From: JAWUWD01 sp034112085
GTDB lineage: Bacteria > Bacteroidota > Bacteroidia > Cytophagales > Cyclobacteriaceae
Assembly (NCBI GenBank): GCA_034112085.1
Contig: JAWUWD010000126.1
Location: 1-50,653 of the forward strand
Reading direction: 5' to 3'
Length of the DNA stretch: 50,653 nucleotides
In this document: one piece after another, positions 23,320-32,826 of the stretch
How positions within the stretch are numbered: position 1 is the first letter of the stretch
Layout of the letters: the number at the start of each line of letters is the position of its first letter
Translations under genes and position numbers: made by a program
The notes under the pieces: generated by a model
Told to the model about the DNA's origin: nothing
The model's input: only the letters and a program-made list of their open reading frames with translations
The model's database searches: none

Positions 23320-24570
23320 ATGATTGATTTATTTGAAAAATTAATGAATAATGCAGGTCCATTAGGACGGCATGCTGATGTTGCTGATGGATACTTTATG
23401 TTCCCTAAGCTCGAAGGAGAGATAGGTCCTAGAATGAAATTTCAGGGAAAAGAAGTATTGACATGGAGTTTGAATAACTACTTGGGGTTGGCAAATCATC
23501 CAGAAGTAAGAAAGGCAGATGCAGATGCAGCAAAGGACTGGGGGCTAGCTTATCCAATGGGTGCTAGGATGATGTCAGGTAATACAAACCAACATACAGA
23601 ATTGGAACAACAATTGGCAGATTTTGTTGATAAGGAGTCTGTAATGTTATTGAATTATGGGTATCAAGGTGTGTTATCTATAATTGATGCGGTGGTAGAT
23701 CGTAAAGATGTCATTGTGTATGATGCAGAATCTCACGCTTGTATACTGGATGGAGTAAGATTACACATGGGGAAACGTTTTGTATTCCCACATAACAATA
23801 TTGAAAACTTAGAGAAGCAACTTAAAAGGGCTGAGAAGATTGTCAAAGAAACGGGTGGTGGTATATTAGTTATCACTGAAGGTGTATTTGGCATGTCAGG
23901 AAATCTTGGGAATCTTAAAGATATTGTTGCACTTAAAGAGAAATTTAATTTCAGACTTTTTGTAGATGATGCACATGGTTTTGGAACAATAGGACCAACT
24001 GGTGCTGGTGCTGGTGAAGAGCTTGGTGTACAAGACGGTATTGATCTGTACTTCTCAACTTTTGCGAAAGCAATGGCAAGTATAGGAGGGTTCGTTGCTG
24101 GTGACCACAATATTATCAAATACTTAAGGTTCACAATGAGATCACAAATCTTTGCAAAGTCTCTTCCTACAACATTAGTAATAGGGGCAATGAAAAGATT
24201 GGAATTGTTGAGAGATCAACCTGAACACAAAGCCAATCTTTGGAAAGTGGTAAATGCACTACAATCTGGATTGAAATCACGTGGGTTCAATATTGGAACT
24301 ACGAAATCTCCTGTAACTCCAGTGTATCTGGAAGGTGGTATTGGGGAAGCATGTAACATGGTCATGGACTTAAGAGAGAATTATGGTATATTCTGTTCTA
24401 TGGTTGTATATCCGGTTGTACCAAAAGAAGTTATTATCTTAAGATTGATTCCTACTGCAGCTCATAGTTTAGAAGATGTTGAGGAAACCATCAATGCTTT
24501 TGAGACCATGAAAAAGAAATTGGACGATGGAGTTTACAAACGTGAAGAATTAATTGCGATCACAAAATAA
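23320..24570 (+). CDS. Alpha-oxoamine synthase (serine palmitoyltransferase / cysteate acyltransferase type)
   Basis: PLP enzyme that condenses an amino acid with an acyl thioester and releases CO2. The 416-residue protein has the class II aminotransferase fold. The PLP aspartate/histidine pair is in DDAHGFGTIG (Asp217, His219), and the Schiff-base lysine is Lys250 in STFAKAMASIGGF. The sequence is closer to Bacteroidota serine palmitoyltransferase and cysteate acyltransferase proteins, which start sphingolipid or sulfonolipid (capnine) synthesis, than to biotin BioF, and no bio genes are adjacent. Which amino acid it uses (serine or cysteate) cannot be decided from the sequence. It is transcribed alone from a good promoter, followed by the histone-like gene. 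Confidence 0.8.
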   Translation: MIDLFEKLMNNAGPLGRHADVADGYFMFPKLEGEIGPRMKFQGKEVLTWSLNNYLGLANHPEVRKADADAAKDWGLAYPMGARMMSGNTNQHTELEQQLADFVDKESVMLLNYGYQGVLSIIDAVVDRKDVIVYDAESHACILDGVRLHMGKRFVFPHNNIENLEKQLKRAEKIVKETGGGILVITEGVFGMSGNLGNLKDIVALKEKFNFRLFVDDAHGFGTIGPTGAGAGEELGVQDGIDLYFSTFAKAMASIGGFVAGDHNIIKYLRFTMRSQIFAKSLPTTLVIGAMKRLELLRDQPEHKANLWKVVNALQSGLKSRGFNIGTTKSPVTPVYLEGGIGEACNMVMDLRENYGIFCSMVVYPVVPKEVIILRLIPTAAHSLEDVEETINAFETMKKKLDDGVYKREELIAITK

Positions 24571-24676
24571 AAAATAATAAAAAAAAACACTGTTAGGAGT
24601 TGTGATTTAATGTTTTTGGCTATATTGCCTACTCATAACAACTAGTAAAATATCAATAACCTAAAAATTTTTTAAC

Positions 24677-24853
24677 ATGAGCAAATTTAAAGAAGTAAGT
24701 GATTTAGTAGCATCTTTGGAAGGTGATTTCGACAAGTTCTATGACAAGAAGAACCAAGCAGCTGGAACAAGAGTAAGAAAAGGAATGCAAGATTTGAAAA
24801 ACTTATCTCAGGCTATCAGATTGGAAGTTCAAGACATTAAGAACAAAGGTTAA
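24677..24853 (+). CDS. Histone H1-like small protein
   Basis: A 58-residue protein (begins MSKFKEVSDLVASLEGDF) that matches the short Bacteroidota histone H1/Hc1-like family. The conserved block is AAGTRVRKGMQDLKNLSQ, followed by an IRLEVQDIKN helix. It is predicted all-helical, Lys/Arg-rich in its second half, and likely binds DNA or compacts the nucleoid. It lies 106 bases after the oxoamine synthase gene, with an intrinsic terminator 17 bases after its stop. Family recognition is by pattern only; the whole protein is the domain. Confidence 0.8.
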   Translation: MSKFKEVSDLVASLEGDFDKFYDKKNQAAGTRVRKGMQDLKNLSQAIRLEVQDIKNKG

Positions 24854-24870
24854 TTCAACCTTCAATTCAT

Positions 24871-24904
24871 AAAAAAAGGATCATCAATTGATGATCCTTT
24901 TTTT
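24871..24904 (+). terminator. Bidirectional terminator between histone H1 and dapA
   Basis: A perfect palindrome, arms AAAAAGGATCATCAA and TTGATGATCCTTTTT, flanked by A and T runs. It lies between the convergent histone-like gene and dapA operon and can stop both. Confidence 0.9.
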
Positions 24905-24937
24905 ATGTTCTATTTTCTGTGAGATAGTTTGTAAGTG

Positions 24938-25819
24938 TTATTTGAGTGATTTTAGGATAGTTTCAATCTTGTTTTGAAGACTTGAGGACGCTGATAGTAA
25001 TGGCATGCGTGTGTAATTTTCACATATATCTAGTTGTGCAAGCACTTCCTTAATACCCACTGGGTTACTCTCTTCATACATCAGAGGGTTGATTTCGAGA
25101 AGTCTAAATGCGGACTCACTTCCTTTAGTGAAATCTTTATCTAGACACCCATTTACCATTTGTGAAAATATTGTTGGAAAGCCATTGGCTAGAACTGAAA
25201 TAGCACCAACTGATCCAAGTGACATTAATGAAACAGTCAACAAGTCATCACCTGAGGTGAGAAAAAAGTCTTTGGGCATACTACTCATGATCTCCATTGC
25301 TTGTTCAATATTACCAGAAGCTTCCTTTATACCTATGATATTAGGATGTAAGGCTAGCTGTAATGTAGAATCACTACTTAAATTTGAAGCAGTTCTTCCA
25401 GGTACATTATATAAAATAACTGGTACCGGAGAAGCATCAGCAATCATTTCATAATGCTTTATAATGCCCTCCTGTGAAGGTTTGTTGTAATAGGGACTGG
25501 CCGAAAGTACAGCGTCAACACCTTTTAAGTCTGTGTTTTGAATTAAATCAATTACTTGTGAGGTGCTATTTCCACCAATTCCGTAGACAATAGGCAGTCC
25601 TTGAGGATTATTATCAATAACAAAACTCAACAATTCATTTTTTTCAGAATCTGTAACAGTCGGAGACTCGCCAGTAGTTCCCTGTACAACCCAGTAATCT
25701 ACACCATTGTCTGCCGTGTATTTAAGGAGATTACTCATACCTTGATAGTCAATAGTCCCATCTTGCTTAAATGGGGTAACTAGTGCCACTCCTGTCCCTT
25801 TAAATAAAGATAAATCCAT
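24938..25819 (-). CDS. dapA: 4-Hydroxy-tetrahydrodipicolinate synthase
   Basis: Condenses pyruvate with aspartate semialdehyde, the first committed step to lysine and diaminopimelate for peptidoglycan. The 293-residue TIM-barrel protein shows the GTTGESPTV phosphate/carboxyl loop (residues 47-55), the catalytic Tyr137 in YNVPGRTA, and the Schiff-base Lys165 in GIKEASGN. These mark it as a DapA or a close relative (N-acetylneuraminate lyase family); the DapA-specific residues favour DapA. It is the last gene of the ligA-DUF6913-dapA operon and starts 2 bases after the DUF6913 stop. Confidence 0.93.
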   Translation of the reverse strand: MDLSLFKGTGVALVTPFKQDGTIDYQGMSNLLKYTADNGVDYWVVQGTTGESPTVTDSEKNELLSFVIDNNPQGLPIVYGIGGNSTSQVIDLIQNTDLKGVDAVLSASPYYNKPSQEGIIKHYEMIADASPVPVILYNVPGRTASNLSSDSTLQLALHPNIIGIKEASGNIEQAMEIMSSMPKDFFLTSGDDLLTVSLMSLGSVGAISVLANGFPTIFSQMVNGCLDKDFTKGSESAFRLLEINPLMYEESNPVGIKEVLAQLDICENYTRMPLLSASSSLQNKIETILKSLK

Positions 25820-25821
25820 TG

Positions 25822-26322
25822 CTAATTGAGTATTGTAGTGTAATTGTACATTTCCTGTAGGTAGTCTTCTTGGTCGGTATTAATCATCAATTCATAGAAT
25901 GGATTACTTTGTTCACTGTATTTTCCAATTCTACATTTTGCATGACTCTGAGCAAGAATACCTTGAATAACTGTAGATTGACTGTCATCCAAATGAAACA
26001 AATAATCAAATGGTTGACCAACAAAATTAATGATCTGATCATCCTTATAACTTCCCCAGAATGAGATATTCTCAGAGGTGAAACAATCGTATTTATGCGT
26101 GTAGTTTTCCTTTTTGTCTTGGAAGTAGGCAAGAATGGTTACTTGCTTATTATCATTTTGAAGCTTATGAATGAAAGATTCAAAATTAGGTAATGACTTG
26201 TCTTTAATGCAGAAAACAACGCCAATGGATTTGGCGCTATTATAGGCAGTCGTACTTCTTACAGTCTTGTTACGTTTGAGCCAATTTTTGACTCGCATTG
26301 ATAGAAATTTATTCACAAACAC
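25822..26322 (-). CDS. DUF6913 family protein
   Basis: A 166-residue Bacteroidota protein that I match to DUF6913. It begins with a basic helix (RVKNWLKRNKTVRS) and continues as an alternating alpha/beta fold with hydrophobic strands (SIGVVFCIKD, VTILAYFQDK, YLFHLDD). The C-terminal IGKYSEQSNPFYELMI is the most conserved part of the family. Function is unknown. It is regularly found between ligA and dapA in this phylum, and here the gaps are 8 and 2 bases, so it is cotranscribed and probably coupled to both. No catalytic motif is evident. Confidence 0.75.
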   Translation of the reverse strand: MFVNKFLSMRVKNWLKRNKTVRSTTAYNSAKSIGVVFCIKDKSLPNFESFIHKLQNDNKQVTILAYFQDKKENYTHKYDCFTSENISFWGSYKDDQIINFVGQPFDYLFHLDDSQSTVIQGILAQSHAKCRIGKYSEQSNPFYELMINTDQEDYLQEMYNYTTILN

Positions 26323-26330
26323 GATCTATA

Positions 26331-28340
26331 TTATTTGATCATTTGATTAAAGTCACTTTCTGAAATAATAGAAACTTTCAATTTTTCAGCTTTATCACGC
26401 TTAGAAGGTCCCATTTTATCTCCCGCAAGTAGGTAGTCAAGCTTACCCGAAATAGAAGAAACTACTTTTCCACCATTTTTTTTAATGATATCCTTTAGTT
26501 CATCTCTACCATATTCTTCAAAAACTCCCGATACTACAAACGATTTCCCCTGCAATATATCACTTTCGGGTTGATTAGCTGATGCTTCGATTTCAAATTT
26601 TAATCCGTGGCTCTTAAGCCTATTGATTTGCTCAATATTTTCTTCTTTCGAAAGAAAAGCGATTAAGCTTTCAGCTATTCTAGTGCCTATTTCTGGCACT
26701 TCTATAAGTTGATCATAAGTAGCGAGTGCCAGTTGATCCCAATTATGGAAATGCAGAGCCAGTTTTTCTGCTACTGTTTTACCTACGAATCTTATACCTA
26801 GTCCAAAAAGGATACTCTCAAAAGGAGTGTTTTTCGAATTCTCTATTCCTTTGATCAGGTTGCTTGTTGACAATTCTTTAAAACTCTCAAGGGACAGCAC
26901 TTGATCAGTAGTTAGATCATATAAGTCGGCAGGAGAAGTAACTAAACCTGTTTCAAACAGTTGATCGATGGTCCTTTCACCCAAACTATCAATATCCATA
27001 GCTTTTCGTTGGATGAAGTGTTCTATTCGTCCTTTTATTTGTGGGGGACAACCATTGATATTAGGGCAGTAGTGAACAGCTTCACCTTCATTTCTTATTA
27101 GTGGAGTATTACATTCAGGGCAATCCGTGATATACAATGTAGGATCGGATGACTTAGAGCGCATGGACTGATCTACTCCAGTGACTTTCGGGATGATTTC
27201 TCCACCTTTCTCTACGAATACAGTATCACCGACTCTCAAATCTAATCTTTCAATCTCATTGGCATTATGAAGAGAGGCACGTTTCACCGTTGTTCCGGCA
27301 AGCTGTACAGGTGTGAGTTCAGCAACAGGAGTGATAGCGCCAGTTCTACCTACTTGATAGGTTATGTCATTGAGTAGGGTAGTAGCACTCTCTGATTTGT
27401 ACTTATATGATATAGCCCATCGTGGGCTTTTCGCAGTAAATCCAAGCTGTTCTTGCTGAGACATGCTATTGACTTTGATCACAATTCCATCTGTTTCTAG
27501 TGGTAGTTCATGACGTTTCTCTTCCCAGTGATTGATGTATGCCAATACTTCTTTGATATTGTTACATCTTTTAAAAGTAGGAGAAATGTTGAATCCCATT
27601 TCAGACAAGGTAGCTAAAGATTTTTCATGTGAATCGACATTCTTATTGTCGGTAGTCAGTGAATATAAAAAGCAATCAAGCTTTCGAGTAGAAACGATAC
27701 CTGAGTCTTGCATTTTCAAACTACCAGAGGCTGTGTTACGTGCATTGGCATAGGGTTCTTCCCCGATATCTATTTTCTCTTTGTTAAGTGCTTCAAAGAT
27801 GTTTTTTGGCATGAACACTTCGCCTCGCACTTCGAAAATCGAAGAAATGGTTTTGTCATTTACGTTGAGAGGAATGGTACGAATTGTCTTGGCATTATTG
27901 GTGATGTTATCACCTCTGGTACCGTCACCACGTGTAGCCGCTTGTTTCAAGATACCGTTTTCATAAGTTAGGCTTATGGCTACTCCGTCAAATTTCAGTT
28001 CACATATGTATTCATACTCTTGACCTTCTAGCCCTTTGCTAACTCTAACATCGAACTCTTCGAGGTCTTCTTGAGAGTATGTATTGCCTAAGGACAACAT
28101 GGGAGTTCTATGTGTGACGTTCTCGAAATTTTTGGTGATGGTGCCACCAACACGCTGAGAAGGTGAATCTGGGTGTTTGAGTTCAGGGTGCTTAATTTCT
28201 AGCTTGATAAGCTCTTCGAGCAACTGATCAAACTCATAGTCACTGATTTCTGATTTCCTTTCTTGGTAGTAGAGCTTTGTGTGATGAGTGATTTGTGCAG
28301 CTAACTCTGTTACTCTTGACTGTGCCTTATCTATTGACAT
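26331..28340 (-). CDS. ligA: NAD-dependent DNA ligase
   Basis: Seals nicks during replication and repair using NAD. The 669-residue length is standard. Domains in order: Ia NMN-binding region at the N-terminus (YYQERKSEISDYEFDQL); the adenylation domain with the nucleophile Lys116 in CELKFDGVAIS (usual KxDG motif); an OB-fold; a four-cysteine zinc finger (CPECNTPLIRNEG, YCPNINGCP); helix-hairpin-helix repeats (residues about 510-580); and a C-terminal BRCT domain (residues about 595-669, GKSFVVSGVFEEYGRDELK). All parts are present and in frame. It leads the operon with DUF6913 and dapA. Confidence 0.96.
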   Translation of the reverse strand: MSIDKAQSRVTELAAQITHHTKLYYQERKSEISDYEFDQLLEELIKLEIKHPELKHPDSPSQRVGGTITKNFENVTHRTPMLSLGNTYSQEDLEEFDVRVSKGLEGQEYEYICELKFDGVAISLTYENGILKQAATRGDGTRGDNITNNAKTIRTIPLNVNDKTISSIFEVRGEVFMPKNIFEALNKEKIDIGEEPYANARNTASGSLKMQDSGIVSTRKLDCFLYSLTTDNKNVDSHEKSLATLSEMGFNISPTFKRCNNIKEVLAYINHWEEKRHELPLETDGIVIKVNSMSQQEQLGFTAKSPRWAISYKYKSESATTLLNDITYQVGRTGAITPVAELTPVQLAGTTVKRASLHNANEIERLDLRVGDTVFVEKGGEIIPKVTGVDQSMRSKSSDPTLYITDCPECNTPLIRNEGEAVHYCPNINGCPPQIKGRIEHFIQRKAMDIDSLGERTIDQLFETGLVTSPADLYDLTTDQVLSLESFKELSTSNLIKGIENSKNTPFESILFGLGIRFVGKTVAEKLALHFHNWDQLALATYDQLIEVPEIGTRIAESLIAFLSKEENIEQINRLKSHGLKFEIEASANQPESDILQGKSFVVSGVFEEYGRDELKDIIKKNGGKVVSSISGKLDYLLAGDKMGPSKRDKAEKLKVSIISESDFNQMIK

Positions 28341-28410
28341 TTCTTATCGGATGTTGCTATTGTAAATCTATACAATGATTTATTGATTTCGTACAGAATG
28401 TGATAAACAA

Positions 28411-28445
28411 AAACGGGTTATCCCATATTTATGAGATAACCCGCA
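28411..28445 (-). terminator. Minus-strand terminator after the M1 peptidase gene
   Basis: On the minus strand, stem CGGGTTATC / GATAACCCG with a 12-base loop followed by TTTTTG. It lies 20 bases after the M1 peptidase stop and separates that gene from ligA, which is transcribed in the same direction. Confidence 0.8.
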
Positions 28446-28465
28446 TTAAGCCTTACTCGAAACGA

Positions 28466-30322
28466 TTACTTGAACTTGAGATCATTGCTTCGCTCCATAA
28501 TATTATTACTTGGATCAATGTCAGCTAGTCGCTGAGTAGTGTCACTTTCTACCCTTTTGATATCCTTTATTGACTTAGAAAGTTGAAGCTCATAAGTAGG
28601 ATTCGTCCAAGGCCATGCGCTTTGTGTATGACGCATAGTTTCCATATCTTCAGCTGGCTTTAAACCACGCATCATCCTCAATGGAATGTAATAGATTTCT
28701 TTGCTTCCATCTTCATACTCTATTTCAAGATCAATAGGCATCATCATGGTGTTTTTTCTTTCTAAAACTACAATTGTACCTTCTTCGTTTTTGCGAATTG
28801 ATTTTATTCCATAGTCAATGGTATTAGTAGTATTAACAAAATGTTCAAAATACCAGTCCAATTCAATTCCAGATACTTTCTCCATGATTCGCATAAAGTC
28901 ATTAGAATTAGGATGCTTAAATTTCCAAGTGTTGAAGTAGCGCCTCATGCCTATCATCAAGTTCTCTTCCCCAATGACATAACCCAGTTGGTTCACAAGT
29001 ACAGAACCTTTACTATAGGAGTTTATACCATGTGATCTGTTGGTCTTATAGTGATCAGCATGTGTTCTTAACGGTTCTTCTTGACCACTTTTCGCTTGAT
29101 AGTAATATCCTCTGTAACTGCCGCCATGAGGATTTTCGTCTGCAGGAGATTCTTTAATATTATGCATAGTCGCTGCTGATGCAAAAGTAGTAAACCCTTC
29201 GTCCATCCATGGAAATAGACTTTCGTTAGATGCCAATACCCCTTGATACCAACTGTGAATCATTTCATGAACGGTAACTCCCAATAAACTATTGAGTGAT
29301 CTGTCTCCAGTTACCAGTGTTGACATTGCGTACTCCATTCCACCATCTCCGCCTTGCACTACTGAAAATTGTTTGTATGGGTATTTTCCAAAATTCACAT
29401 TTAGGTATTGAAATGCCTTAACTACAAATTCTGGTACTTTCTCCCAAGCTTCAATATTGGCCGTATTTTTATCATAAAAGAAGTGTACTTCTGGACCATT
29501 GGGTACTTGAACTTTCTTGTGAATATAGTCTGGGTCAGCCGCCCACATAAAGTCATGAACATTCGGAGCCTTGAAATGCCAAGTAAGTTCAGGCGTTTTA
29601 TGCGATACTTTTATACCCTCTTTTTGATAACCATGTCCAATTTTATCAGCGTTCTGTAGGTAACCACTTCCTCCAACTACATATTTAGAGTCAATCGTGA
29701 TTTTCACATCAAAATCACCCCATACACCATGGAATTCACGTCCTATATATGGATTGGCATGCCATCCTTGAAAATCATATTCTGACATTTTGGGATACCA
29801 TTGAGACATAGAGTAGGAGATGTCTTCTTTATTGTCTCTTCCTGATCTTCTAATTTGAATCGGTACTTGACCATTAAACTCCATTTCAAAAGTTGTTTTC
29901 GACTTTGGCATGATTGGCTTAGCCAACCTTACTTCTAGAATAGTCCCTTCCACTTGAAACTGCGTGGCTTTACCATTTTGTGTCAATGAAGTCACTTTTT
30001 GATAACCTATTTCATCTTTGCTCAGTTTATAGATTCGGTCTTTGACACGACTATCTGGATCTGATATAGTTCGTGAGCGTGTATCCATCATGCTATTTGG
30101 TTGGAAAGCATTGAAAAAGAGATGGTAGTAAACTTGAATCAGTGTGTCAGGAGAGTTGTTATAATAAACCAATTTTTGGGTACCAGTAAAACGGTGCGTT
30201 TCGACATCCATTTTGACATCCATTTTGTATTCTGCCCGCTGCTGCCAACGGTCCTGTTGCCCAAATACAGCGGTTGATAGGAGTATAAATAGTGATAAAT
30301 ATGAAATCTTGAATTTGCTCAT
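28466..30322 (-). CDS. M1 family zinc aminopeptidase, exported
   Basis: A 618-residue gluzincin peptidase with a cleavable signal peptide (LFILLSTAVFGQQD). It carries the M1 catalytic HEXXH-(X18)-E site: His352, Glu353, His356 and Glu375 in VHEMIHSWYQG and MDEGFTTF. The substrate-recognition motif GGMEYA (residues 328-332) replaces the canonical GAMEN in the way common to the Bacteroidota exported subgroup. The N-terminal region has the beta-sandwich of M1 enzymes; the C-terminal part is shorter than in PepN. The likely role is degradation of peptides in the periplasm or outside. It lies 78 bases downstream of xseB on the same strand and may be partly cotranscribed. Confidence 0.9.
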   Translation of the reverse strand: MSKFKISYLSLFILLSTAVFGQQDRWQQRAEYKMDVKMDVETHRFTGTQKLVYYNNSPDTLIQVYYHLFFNAFQPNSMMDTRSRTISDPDSRVKDRIYKLSKDEIGYQKVTSLTQNGKATQFQVEGTILEVRLAKPIMPKSKTTFEMEFNGQVPIQIRRSGRDNKEDISYSMSQWYPKMSEYDFQGWHANPYIGREFHGVWGDFDVKITIDSKYVVGGSGYLQNADKIGHGYQKEGIKVSHKTPELTWHFKAPNVHDFMWAADPDYIHKKVQVPNGPEVHFFYDKNTANIEAWEKVPEFVVKAFQYLNVNFGKYPYKQFSVVQGGDGGMEYAMSTLVTGDRSLNSLLGVTVHEMIHSWYQGVLASNESLFPWMDEGFTTFASAATMHNIKESPADENPHGGSYRGYYYQAKSGQEEPLRTHADHYKTNRSHGINSYSKGSVLVNQLGYVIGEENLMIGMRRYFNTWKFKHPNSNDFMRIMEKVSGIELDWYFEHFVNTTNTIDYGIKSIRKNEEGTIVVLERKNTMMMPIDLEIEYEDGSKEIYYIPLRMMRGLKPAEDMETMRHTQSAWPWTNPTYELQLSKSIKDIKRVESDTTQRLADIDPSNNIMERSNDLKFK

Positions 30323-30400
30323 TTATTTCGATTTAGAGTATTTATTGTGAAATTATTAAAATCATTTACATATTCAAACACAATATGTATAGATGGTTGA

Positions 30401-30601
30401 TCATTCATCAATGGTTTTTAATATATCGTCTAAAGAGGTCTCAGTATCTCTGAGCTTTGACTGACATTCTTTAAGTAAAATAGCTGCCCGTTTCACCTTC
30501 TTTGCTAATTGATCTACATCAGGAGTGCCTTCTTCTATTTCTGACACTATTTGTTGTATCTCCTCTAGAGCTGATTGATAGTCAAATTTCTTTTTAGTCA
30601 T
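30401..30601 (-). CDS. xseB: Exodeoxyribonuclease VII small subunit
   Basis: A 66-residue helical protein; the whole sequence is the XseB domain (FDYQSALEEIQQIVSEIEEG, VKRAAILLKECQSKLRD). It binds the large subunit XseA to form the single-strand nuclease used in repair. Its start codon overlaps the xseA stop by one base (TAATG), the usual coupling for an obligate pair. Confidence 0.93.
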   Translation of the reverse strand: MTKKKFDYQSALEEIQQIVSEIEEGTPDVDQLAKKVKRAAILLKECQSKLRDTETSLDDILKTIDE

Positions 30602-31839
30602 TATTTTTTTGTTTGTTGTGAGATCGAACTCTCGATGATATGATGCTCAGTTTCCGTAATTAAGAGCTCTCCCTTTTTCAGCTTACTTTTCTCAGAGATC
30701 AACTTTCCTTTACTTGTAGTCATAGAGTAGCCTCTTTTGAGTACATTATTAGGTGATAATATTTCTAAGTTATGACCCAACGAATCCAACTGCTGCTTTT
30801 GCGTGAGTACTTGGTATCTAGAAACCCTCTTCAATTGCGTCTCCAGTGATGAGAAAGTATGCCTCTTGGTAAGGATTAGTGATTTGGACGCTAATGTGAG
30901 CTGGCCTTCCAATTGCATCAATTGCTGTTGACGAATGTTGATGGATTGATTCACCGTATCATTGATGTTTCTCATTGACTCTATCAATGTACTTTCGTAA
31001 TCAAAAGTGGTATTTATAATGTGCTCAGCAACAGCTGTAGGAGTTTTTAAGGAGGAATGGGCAACAATATCCGAGACACTTTGATCTCGATCGTGACCAA
31101 TTCCGGTGATAACAGGAATAGGAAACTGAGCAATATGCGCAGCTAATTCATAGCTGTCATAGCTATCCAAATCAGTCTGAGAACCACCACCACGTATTAT
31201 TATAATGGCGTCATAATCCTCATTGCTTTCGTATATTTTATGCAAGGCCTCTGTGATTGATTGAGGTGAGGTATTGCCTTGCATGGTCGCAGCATATAGA
31301 TCTGAATTGAATTTATAGCCCTGAGAGTTGTTCTCTAGTTGATTAATAAAGTCACCATATCCAGCTGCAGTAGGGGAAGTAATAATGGCAATCTGTTGTA
31401 GAACAATAGGAATAGGCAATTCCTTATTCATCGTCAATACACCTTCTTCTGTAAGTTGATTGATGGTCTTTTGACGATTAGCAGCTTTCTCTCCAATAGT
31501 GAATGATGCATCAATATCTCGAACATTAAGACTCATCCCATATACCTCGTGATATTGCACTGCGGCATTGCAAAGTATCTTCATTCCTGATTTTAGCTCA
31601 CTACCAGTCATTTTCTCAAACCAAAGGGAAAGGTTGGTATAGGTATTAGCCCAGATAGTGGCTTTGGACTTGGCTAGGATTTGTTGCCCCTGCTTCTCCA
31701 CCAGTTCTAGGTAACAGTGCCCTGTCGAATTGACGCTAATTTCGCTAATTTCTGCAACCACCCAATATGATGGTGCGAGTCCCTTCGATAGTATGGACTT
31801 AACGGTGCTATTGAGTTCTTGTAAGGTGAGCTGTTTCAA
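30601..31839 (-). CDS. xseA: Exodeoxyribonuclease VII large subunit
   Basis: Catalytic subunit of the single-strand-specific nuclease ExoVII. The 412-residue protein has the N-terminal OB-fold (residues about 1-100, YWVVAEISEISVNSTGHCYLEL). The nuclease domain follows with IIIIRGGGSQTDLDSYDS and PVITGIGHDRDQSVSDIVAHSSLKTPTA, the family's hallmark blocks. The C-terminal coiled coil ends in NVLKRGYSMT. It is translationally coupled to xseB (1-base overlap) and starts 2 bases after the terC stop. Confidence 0.95.
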   Translation of the reverse strand: MKQLTLQELNSTVKSILSKGLAPSYWVVAEISEISVNSTGHCYLELVEKQGQQILAKSKATIWANTYTNLSLWFEKMTGSELKSGMKILCNAAVQYHEVYGMSLNVRDIDASFTIGEKAANRQKTINQLTEEGVLTMNKELPIPIVLQQIAIITSPTAAGYGDFINQLENNSQGYKFNSDLYAATMQGNTSPQSITEALHKIYESNEDYDAIIIIRGGGSQTDLDSYDSYELAAHIAQFPIPVITGIGHDRDQSVSDIVAHSSLKTPTAVAEHIINTTFDYESTLIESMRNINDTVNQSINIRQQQLMQLEGQLTLASKSLILTKRHTFSSLETQLKRVSRYQVLTQKQQLDSLGHNLEILSPNNVLKRGYSMTTSKGKLISEKSKLKKGELLITETEHHIIESSISQQTKK

Positions 31840-31841
31840 TT

Positions 31842-32579
31842 CTAATTGATTCTCTTTTTCAGTTTTACTGGCTTCGTTTTCTTTCTGACACGAATATTAA
31901 CCACTTCAACGATAAGAGAGAAGAATACCGCAAAGTAGATATACCCCTTTGGTACATGTTCACCGAGTGCATCAAGCATCAACATAAAACCAATGAGTAT
32001 CAAGAATGAAAGTGCAAGAATCTCCAACGAAGGATGTTTAGAGATGAAGCGGCTTATCTTGCCTGCAAAAGTCATCATAACGCCTAGCGCTATAACTACG
32101 GCAATTATCATCAGTAATACTTGATCAGTCAGACCTACAGCAGTGAGTATCGAATCGAAGGAGAATATTATATCTAAAACAATGATCTGAGCGATCACAG
32201 AGCCTATTGATGCACTCACAGACTTGGTTTGTGTAGAGTCATCATGAGCTTCCATTTTATGATTGATCTCATGCGTGCTTTTCCCTATCAGGAATAGCCC
32301 ACCAACTGCCAGTATAATATCTCTGCCACTGACCGCGTGATCGAAGAACGTAAAAAGTGGTTCTGAGAATCCAATGATCCAAGTAATACCCAGTAAAAGT
32401 CCAATTCTAAATATTAAGGCCATTGACAATCCAATATTACGTGCTCTGGCCTGCTGTTCTTCAGGGAGTTTATTGGATACAATCGATATGAAAATGATAT
32501 TATCAACTCCCAATACGATCTCCAAGAAAGTAAGTGTGAGCAATGCTATCCACGATTCGGGTTGTAATAATATTTCCAT
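31842..32579 (-). CDS. TerC family membrane protein
   Basis: A 245-residue integral membrane protein of the TerC family (PF03741), with about seven membrane segments. Charged motifs diagnostic of the family are present: LEIVLGVDNIIFISI near the N-terminus and VLDIIFSFDSILTAVGL in the middle, whose Asp/Asn pairs likely bind metal. Relatives export manganese or act in metal loading of exported proteins; tellurite resistance is historical for the name. It opens the operon with xseA and xseB (gap 2 bases), an arrangement whose functional meaning is not apparent. Confidence 0.92.
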   Translation of the reverse strand: MEILLQPESWIALLTLTFLEIVLGVDNIIFISIVSNKLPEEQQARARNIGLSMALIFRIGLLLGITWIIGFSEPLFTFFDHAVSGRDIILAVGGLFLIGKSTHEINHKMEAHDDSTQTKSVSASIGSVIAQIIVLDIIFSFDSILTAVGLTDQVLLMIIAVVIALGVMMTFAGKISRFISKHPSLEILALSFLILIGFMLMLDALGEHVPKGYIYFAVFFSLIVEVVNIRVRKKTKPVKLKKRIN

Positions 32580-32826
32580 TTATGGTAGTATGATTAATTG
32601 AGGATCAAAACTACATGAATTTTTCAAAATGAATAATTTCATTTGTGTAAATGATATTCTGAATATTATAGATCTATCACAATAATATTCTTTAAAAATC
32701 GCCATTTACTAAACAATCACTACTAGTTATCTTAAAAAACCTACCATTTACTCAATGCTGAGCTTTTGGGCGATAATACTATATATATTGCGGACGAATT
32801 CAATTTTTAGGAACTAAATAACAGAG

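Noticed and set aside
23733..24134. Minus-strand 133-codon frame opposite the oxoamine synthase
   Set aside because: Antisense of a conserved PLP domain; no homology and proline-rich nonsense composition.
25089..25454. Plus-strand 121-codon frame opposite dapA
   Set aside because: Antisense of the well-identified dapA; no protein-like motif.
27708..27971. Plus-strand frames opposite ligA
   Set aside because: They overlap the adenylation domain of ligA and lack family features.
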